This document shows positions 59,646-64,000 of a stretch of DNA of 64,000 nt, one piece after another (position 1 is the first letter of the stretch; each line of letters starts with the position of its first letter). The notes under the pieces are model-generated. The model saw only the letters and a program-made list of their open reading frames with translations. It was not told where the DNA came from and searched no databases. Both the position numbers and the translations under genes were made by a program. Origin of the DNA: Flavobacterium sp. (GTDB taxonomy: Bacteria; Bacteroidota; Bacteroidia; Flavobacteriales; Flavobacteriaceae); the NCBI GenBank assembly GCA_027484725.1, contig JAIXSK010000016.1:310001-374000 (forward strand). Direction: 5' to 3'.

Positions 59646-60483
59646 ATTCAGAATCTTTGGTGTGTTTTTGTTTTGTTCTGCGCAACTTTTTGCCCAGCAA
59701 ATACAGACGGATTCTGTGCGTGAAACACCCAAAATAAAATTTGAATTTAATTTGGATTTGGCCAGTAGATATCTTTGGCGCGGACAATCTTGGGGCGGAG
59801 ATTATGCGGTAGTTCAGCCTACCATTGATTGTCATTTAACCGATAAATTGACTATTGGTTTTTGGGCTACTACCAACTTTGAATCGCGTTATTTTTATGC
59901 TGATGGAGTCACAGGTCCGCGCGGTTATCAAGAAATTGATTTTAATATCAGGTATGAATTTAAACCATGGCTGTCGGTAGAAGTTTGGGATTATTATTGG
60001 CCTACGGTTTCTAGGGTAGAAGGTGTCGATAATTCTTTTTTTAATTATGGTCCTGACAGTGTCAAGACCGTTGATGCGACTTTGATTTTTGATTTGAATC
60101 ATTGGAAAATACCCCTGGAATGTACCGTGAGTACTCTTGTTGCAGGCTCTGATTATCGATATGACGATGATGGAGAAAATCCAAAACAAAATTTCACTAC
60201 CTATGTTGAAGCACTGTATTCAAGAGATTTTTGGTCAGAAAACCTCAATATAGAAGCCGCAATAGGCGCCGTATTGAACAATCAAGCAACTTATTACACA
60301 TCGGGTGATTATGACAAAGTTTCATGGGTAAACTTGAGCCTAAAAGCCAGCCACGAGTGGAGTTTAAGTGAACGATTTACCATTCCGCTTTGGCTCAATT
60401 ATGTGTATAATGCGGCAGGTGCAAACACCGAAGCTTTTGGACGGAACTTTTTAATTGCCGGAATTACCTTGAATTATCAATAA
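59635..60483 (+). CDS. Putative outer-membrane barrel protein (TorF-like)
   Basis: A 282-residue protein with a signal peptide (1-20, ending LFAQ) and a barrel-type body: LASRYLWRGQSWGGDYAVVQP near the N-terminus (SRYxWRG is seen in TorF-like porins), alternating aromatic strands, and a C-terminal LIAGITLNYQ. The start is at 59635, overlapping the hybrid kinase by 11 bp; an upstream in-frame start at 59596 lies well inside that gene and lacks a signal peptide. The overlap suggests that the kinase and the pore are made together. Confidence 0.75.
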   Translation: MVVKFRIFGVFLFCSAQLFAQQIQTDSVRETPKIKFEFNLDLASRYLWRGQSWGGDYAVVQPTIDCHLTDKLTIGFWATTNFESRYFYADGVTGPRGYQEIDFNIRYEFKPWLSVEVWDYYWPTVSRVEGVDNSFFNYGPDSVKTVDATLIFDLNHWKIPLECTVSTLVAGSDYRYDDDGENPKQNFTTYVEALYSRDFWSENLNIEAAIGAVLNNQATYYTSGDYDKVSWVNLSLKASHEWSLSERFTIPLWLNYVYNAAGANTEAFGRNFLIAGITLNYQ

Positions 60484-60487
60484 TCTG

Positions 60488-61801
60488 TTATGCGGGCTCG
60501 CCATATAGGTCAAATTCGGTCGCATCAGTAATTTTAATTTGCGCAAAATCACCTGTTTTAAGATAGAATTTTGTAGCGTCAATCAAAACTTCATTGTCAA
60601 CATCCGGACTGTCAAATTCGGTTCTACCAATGAAATGAGCACCTTCTTTTCGGTCAATAATGCATTTAAAAGTTTGCCCGATTTTTTCTTGGTTCAAATC
60701 CCAAGAAATTTGTGATTGCAAATCCATGATTTCTTCGGCGCGCGCTTTTTTAACCTCTTCAGGAACATCGTCTTCTAAGGCAAAAGCATGGGTGTTTTCT
60801 TCATGCGAATAAGTAAAACATCCCAAACGGTCAAAACGCATTTCTTGTACAAAGTCTTTAAGCGCCTCAAAATCAGCTTCGGTTTCGCCCGGATATCCGA
60901 CAATCAAAGTTGTTCTGATGGCCATGCCTGGTACAGCCGCTCTGAAATCTTTGAGCAGTTGTGTGGTCTTGGCTTGAGTGGTTCCGCGGCGCATGGATTT
61001 GAGAATTGGGTCAGAGATGTGTTGCAGCGGAATATCAATGTAATTACAGATTTTTGGTTCTCGTTTCATGAGTTCTAAAACGTCCATCGGAAATCCGGTT
61101 GGGAAGGCATAATGCAAGCGAATCCATTCGATACCTTCAACGGCGGCTAATTGTTCCAGCAATTCGGCAAGATTCCTTTTTTTATATAAGTCTAGCCCGT
61201 AATAAGTTAGGTCTTGGGCAATCAAGATGAGTTCTTTAACACCGTCTCGTGCCAAACTCTGTGCTTCTTTAACCAATTTTTCAATCGGTTGAGAAACGTG
61301 TTTCCCACGCATGAGAGGAATTGCACAGAAGCTACACGGTCGGTCACAACCTTCGGCAATTTTGAGGTAAGCGTAATTTTTTGGTGTAGTGGTAAGGCGT
61401 TCTCCTAATAGTTCATGTTTGTAATCGGCACCCAAAGCTTTGAGCAACTGAGGCAATTCAGTGGTTCCAAAAAATTGATCGACATGAGGGATTTCTTTTT
61501 CTAAATCAGGTTTGTAGCGTTCAGACAAACAACCGGTTACAAAAACTTTGTCAACCAAACCGCGCTCTTTTTTATCAGCATATTCCAAAATCATGTTCAC
61601 TGATTCGGCTTTGGCATTGTCAATAAAACCACAGGTGTTGATAACGATGATGTTGCCTTCATTTTCGGGAGCAGCTTCATGTTCAACTTCTTTACCGTTG
61701 GCGCGCAATTGCCCCATAAGGACTTCGCTGTCATATACGTTTTTTGAGCAGCCTAAAGTGATGACATTGATTTTGTTTTTTTTGATCGATTTGGTTCTCA
61801 T
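60488..61801 (-). CDS. rimO: Ribosomal protein S12 methylthiotransferase RimO
   Basis: RimO adds a methylthio group to Asp88 of ribosomal protein S12. The 437-residue protein has an N-terminal MTTase domain with the auxiliary-cluster cysteines Cys18, Cys57 and Cys91, the radical SAM cluster Cys152/156/159 in GCDRPCSFC (CX3CX2C), and a C-terminal TRAM domain (about 370-437). All motifs are intact. Convergent with the barrel gene (4 bp between stops). A TACTTTTG box lies at 61842-61835, about 35 bp before the start. Confidence 0.95.
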   Translation of the reverse strand: MRTKSIKKNKINVITLGCSKNVYDSEVLMGQLRANGKEVEHEAAPENEGNIIVINTCGFIDNAKAESVNMILEYADKKERGLVDKVFVTGCLSERYKPDLEKEIPHVDQFFGTTELPQLLKALGADYKHELLGERLTTTPKNYAYLKIAEGCDRPCSFCAIPLMRGKHVSQPIEKLVKEAQSLARDGVKELILIAQDLTYYGLDLYKKRNLAELLEQLAAVEGIEWIRLHYAFPTGFPMDVLELMKREPKICNYIDIPLQHISDPILKSMRRGTTQAKTTQLLKDFRAAVPGMAIRTTLIVGYPGETEADFEALKDFVQEMRFDRLGCFTYSHEENTHAFALEDDVPEEVKKARAEEIMDLQSQISWDLNQEKIGQTFKCIIDRKEGAHFIGRTEFDSPDVDNEVLIDATKFYLKTGDFAQIKITDATEFDLYGEPA

Positions 61802-61884
61802 TTGTTTTGAATTACCTGCGTTGAATTAGGAGTGCAAAAGTACATTTTATTGTCAAATATCACTCGTTTTAATTGATTCATAAA

Positions 61885-61913
61885 AAAAGCCACTATCATC
61901 GATAATGGCCTTA
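61885..61913 (-). terminator. Terminator of the OmpP1/FadL gene
   Basis: On the minus strand GCCA.TATC pairs with GATA.TGGC (one mismatch) around a 3-base loop, then seven Ts. Confidence 0.8.
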
Positions 61914-61933
61914 AATAATATTTGGACTCGTTT

Positions 61934-63451
61934 TTACAATTCAAAAAGCAAAGTAACCGAGATGTTGTTAAATTGAGATTTTAAATTTTGTGGTGCGGTA
62001 AAACCTTGTGAGAACACTGCCTCTTGTGCTTTTCTTTGCGTGTAACTGTAGGATACATCTAGTTTTGTATTCCCAAAGTTATAGCCAAATCCGGTTGAAA
62101 ATCCTGTTAAATCACCCATTGTTTTTTTGTTCTCATAGGGGCTTTGTTCATAGCGATAGCCACCTCTAAAGCTCCAAAGTTTATGACGATATTCTCCACC
62201 CAAACGAAACTCACCTGAAGTTTTTAATAGTTGGTTAGCAGCTGCATTAAGCGGTCTAAAATAGCTATCATTCGGTCTAAATTGAATGTTGCTGTAATCT
62301 TTGAGGCAATAATCAATACTGATTAAACCTTTTTTGCCAAAGATATATGACAAACTTCCGGTCCATTTGCTAGGTGTTTGTAATTTGTATGCCGGATAAA
62401 CAATCAGTACATCAGAATCTACATAAGCATCTGAAAGACCAGAAACTGGTGGATTTCCATAATTGTAACCGGTTGTTGCCAAAAGTTGTCTTTTTTCGTC
62501 ATTAAGTCTATACCAAGTTGGAGATTCGTATGCAAGTCCTACCCGAAGGTTGTTGTTTAATTTAGCAATGGCTCCCAATTGAAATGAATAACCGTTTCCG
62601 TAGGTGCGTTGATAATTTTTGAAAAACAGTTCTCTCATACCATCGGTAGTACTGTTTTCATTGTATTCATAAAATAAACTTGTTTTTTCTAAATCTGTAA
62701 AATGGGTATTGAAATTAAATCCAAAGTAAAATTTGTCTGTGTATTGGCCTGAAAAGTTGAATGCTAATTTGCCATTGTATCCTTTGGTTTCAACTGAATT
62801 TTCTTGATAAAAACTTCCGGGAGCAACATTGGCCACATATGTATTGTTGTTTGGATTGCTTGGGTCAGGATTAATCACATAACCGTTGTATCCCAAATAT
62901 GCTTGTTGCCCTCTAATGTCTAGATCTTCGTAATAATTTGAAGCTAAAGTGCTTAGTGGGATATTTGAATTGTAAATGCCTGGATTGGCATAACTCAAAA
63001 AGTAATCAGCAACTGATTGACTCGGGTTGGTTCCGATACTTAAGATTGAATTGTCAAAGTTTCGCATGTTTTCATAATCAACAGAAAGTGCTAATTTTTT
63101 CCATTTACTTTTTTCGTCATAATTATTAAAAACCAATATTCCGCCGGCTTGGTTGAGGTCAAATGAATTATTGTTGCTGTTAACTTTACTGCCAAAATAA
63201 CTAGACTCATTTTTTGTATTTAAACTACTGAGTGTAACCGCTACTTGATTGTTGTTAAACACAGCACTACCAGCTGGATTGATATGTATTGAAGAGAAGT
63301 CGCCGCCCAAAGCCCCAAAAGCTCCACTCATGGCACTGAATCGGGCAGTTCCGTATAGATTTTCGTCTGCGTAAAGCAGCGCATCTGATAAAGTTTGAGC
63401 TTTGGTTGTTGTGCTCAATACAAAAAGTAAAATTCCAAAAATGTATTTCAT
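61934..63451 (-). CDS. OmpP1/FadL family outer-membrane transport protein
   Basis: A 505-residue protein with a signal peptide (1-18, ending TKAQ). The mature part opens with TLSDALLYADENLYGTARFSAMSGAFGALGGDFSSIHINPAGSAVF in the manner of OmpP1/FadL barrels (AMGGAxxAxxxDxSAxxxNPA). The remainder has regular barrel strands and ends in ISVTLLFEL with aromatic C-terminus. FadL-type barrels admit hydrophobic substrates; here the substrate is unknown. The start is the ATG at 63451, not the TTG two codons upstream. It lies downstream of the Gly/Tyr-rich protein gene, separated by a terminator. Confidence 0.88.
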   Translation of the reverse strand: MKYIFGILLFVLSTTTKAQTLSDALLYADENLYGTARFSAMSGAFGALGGDFSSIHINPAGSAVFNNNQVAVTLSSLNTKNESSYFGSKVNSNNNSFDLNQAGGILVFNNYDEKSKWKKLALSVDYENMRNFDNSILSIGTNPSQSVADYFLSYANPGIYNSNIPLSTLASNYYEDLDIRGQQAYLGYNGYVINPDPSNPNNNTYVANVAPGSFYQENSVETKGYNGKLAFNFSGQYTDKFYFGFNFNTHFTDLEKTSLFYEYNENSTTDGMRELFFKNYQRTYGNGYSFQLGAIAKLNNNLRVGLAYESPTWYRLNDEKRQLLATTGYNYGNPPVSGLSDAYVDSDVLIVYPAYKLQTPSKWTGSLSYIFGKKGLISIDYCLKDYSNIQFRPNDSYFRPLNAAANQLLKTSGEFRLGGEYRHKLWSFRGGYRYEQSPYENKKTMGDLTGFSTGFGYNFGNTKLDVSYSYTQRKAQEAVFSQGFTAPQNLKSQFNNISVTLLFEL

Positions 63452-63472
63452 AGTCAATAATTGTCCATTAAA

Positions 63473-63507
63473 AAACCTATATCATTTAAAAGTAATGACA
63501 TAGGTTT
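63473..63507 (-). terminator. Terminator after the Gly/Tyr-rich protein gene
   Basis: On the minus strand AAACCTAT.TCATT pairs with AATGA.ATAGGTTT (one mismatch) around a 7-base loop; Ts follow. Confidence 0.8.
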
Positions 63508-63516
63508 AAATTGTTT

Positions 63517-64000
63517 TTATCTTCTTCCCCCAGATGAACGACCACCACCAGATCCACCGCCACTGTATCCGCCACCCCCATATCCGCCACTAGAGCGACT
63601 TGGAGTATATCCACTGTTGCTAGATCTAGGCGAACTGTATCTCGAATTATCAGGAGATGAAGTTCTTGGAGAGGTGTAATCAGGTCTTGGATTATAAGTT
63701 TGTTGATTATATGTATTAGGTGTTCTTACATTACCGGTTCGCGGATTTTGATAACTGCTTTGTGGGACATTTCCGGTTGAGTATCCTTGCGGATTTCTCA
63801 CTCCGTTGTTTGAATTTCTTACACCGCTATTGGTAAAAGTAGAGTTGTTTCTGATGCCGTTGTAGTTGTAGTTTGGTTGCCCTAAACTGTTGCGGACATA
63901 ACTGCGTGTTCCGTAATGAGCCGGCTGATAATAGCTTGTATAACCGTAGTTTGGATACCAAGAATTCCAGCCCCAACCCCAATAATATGGGCTATACCAT
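63517..64000 (-). CDS. Gly/Tyr/Ser-rich low-complexity protein, cut by right window edge
   Basis: The reading frame is open from the right edge (base 64000) to a stop at 63517, 160 residues, with the N-terminus missing. The visible N-terminal part is aromatic (YSPYYWGWGWNSWYPNYGY). Then come NxxGVRN-type repeats rich in Asn, Gly and Ser, and the tail GYGGGGYSGGGSGG with a final RSSGGRR. No Cys. The composition suggests a disordered or fibrous secreted protein, but the signal peptide would lie outside the window. I do not recognise a family. Confidence 0.75.
   Translation of the reverse strand, partial: WYSPYYWGWGWNSWYPNYGYTSYYQPAHYGTRSYVRNSLGQPNYNYNGIRNNSTFTNSGVRNSNNGVRNPQGYSTGNVPQSSYQNPRTGNVRTPNTYNQQTYNPRPDYTSPRTSSPDNSRYSSPRSSNSGYTPSRSSGGYGGGGYSGGGSGGGRSSGGRR

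Noticed and set aside
1-64000. Insertion sequences, prophage genes, tRNA, rRNA, riboswitches
   Set aside because: No transposase, integrase or phage genes were seen, and no tRNA-like cloverleaf or B12 riboswitch core was recognised by eye; a covariance search could still find small RNAs.

Overview
The window looks like a chromosomal segment of a Flavobacteriaceae bacterium, most likely Flavobacterium or a close relative. The support is: TAnnTTTG promoter boxes with TTG about 18-21 bp upstream; four secreted proteins with type IX secretion (T9SS) C-terminal sorting tails; a SusE/SusF-like protein; bacillithiol synthesis (BshC); a two-motif DnaJ; and the block rpmB-rpmG-DUF4295-ftsY. I saw no phage, plasmid, transposase, CRISPR array, rRNA or tRNA.

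Layout. 0-2.2 kb (minus): envelope-sensing cluster of PspC (cut by the left edge), PadR regulator, DUF2807 and DUF4870. 2.3-10.8 kb (plus): DUF4442 and an SDR epimerase, grpE-dnaJ, a NatA/NatB-like ABC exporter, a sigma-54-type response regulator without a DNA-binding domain, and a one-domain DEAD-like protein. 10.8-27.4 kb: outer-membrane and T9SS proteins, an ABC-F ATPase, MATE, AEC and MFS transporters, a prohibitin-like SPFH protein, an RCC1-propeller protein, MeaB and a GlcD-type oxidoreductase. 27.6-35.8 kb (minus): secA, DUF2795, cobalamin adenosyltransferase, a LolD/MacB-type ATPase, a methyltransferase and a second ABC-F protein. 35.9-45.0 kb (plus): glycosyltransferase, 2-oxo-acid dehydrogenase E2, exonuclease, FAH hydrolase, Hpt protein, cinA, rpmB-rpmG-DUF4295-ftsY, a lipoprotein and DUF721. 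45.1-48.9 kb (minus): ndk, a SusE-like T9SS protein behind a LacI-type palindrome, and bshC. 49.0-54.8 kb (plus): a B12-binding radical SAM protein and a three-gene biotin-dependent acyl-CoA carboxylase operon. 54.9-64 kb: a two-component pair, a DUF1573 protein, a CHASE4 hybrid kinase overlapping a barrel protein, rimO, an OmpP1/FadL protein and a Gly/Tyr-rich protein cut by the right edge.

Links between genes. The carboxylase (51.3-54.8 kb), MeaB (21.7 kb) and cobalamin adenosyltransferase (31.4 kb) fit one propionyl-CoA to methylmalonyl-CoA to succinyl-CoA route; the mutase itself is not here. GrpE and DnaJ are the partners of DnaK, which is outside the window.

The most unusual content is intergenic. 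Ten copies of structured, roughly 75-170 bp dispersed elements fall into three related subfamilies. Separate strictly periodic micro-arrays are present: 8-bp CTCAGnnn, 9-bp GTTTAGnnn and 8-bp AAGAnnnn. In two gaps CTGAG arrays, a structured element and CTCAG arrays occur in the same order, and the CTCAG array runs almost into the next start codon. In one element a 20-bp perfect palindrome sits exactly inside an otherwise conserved sequence.
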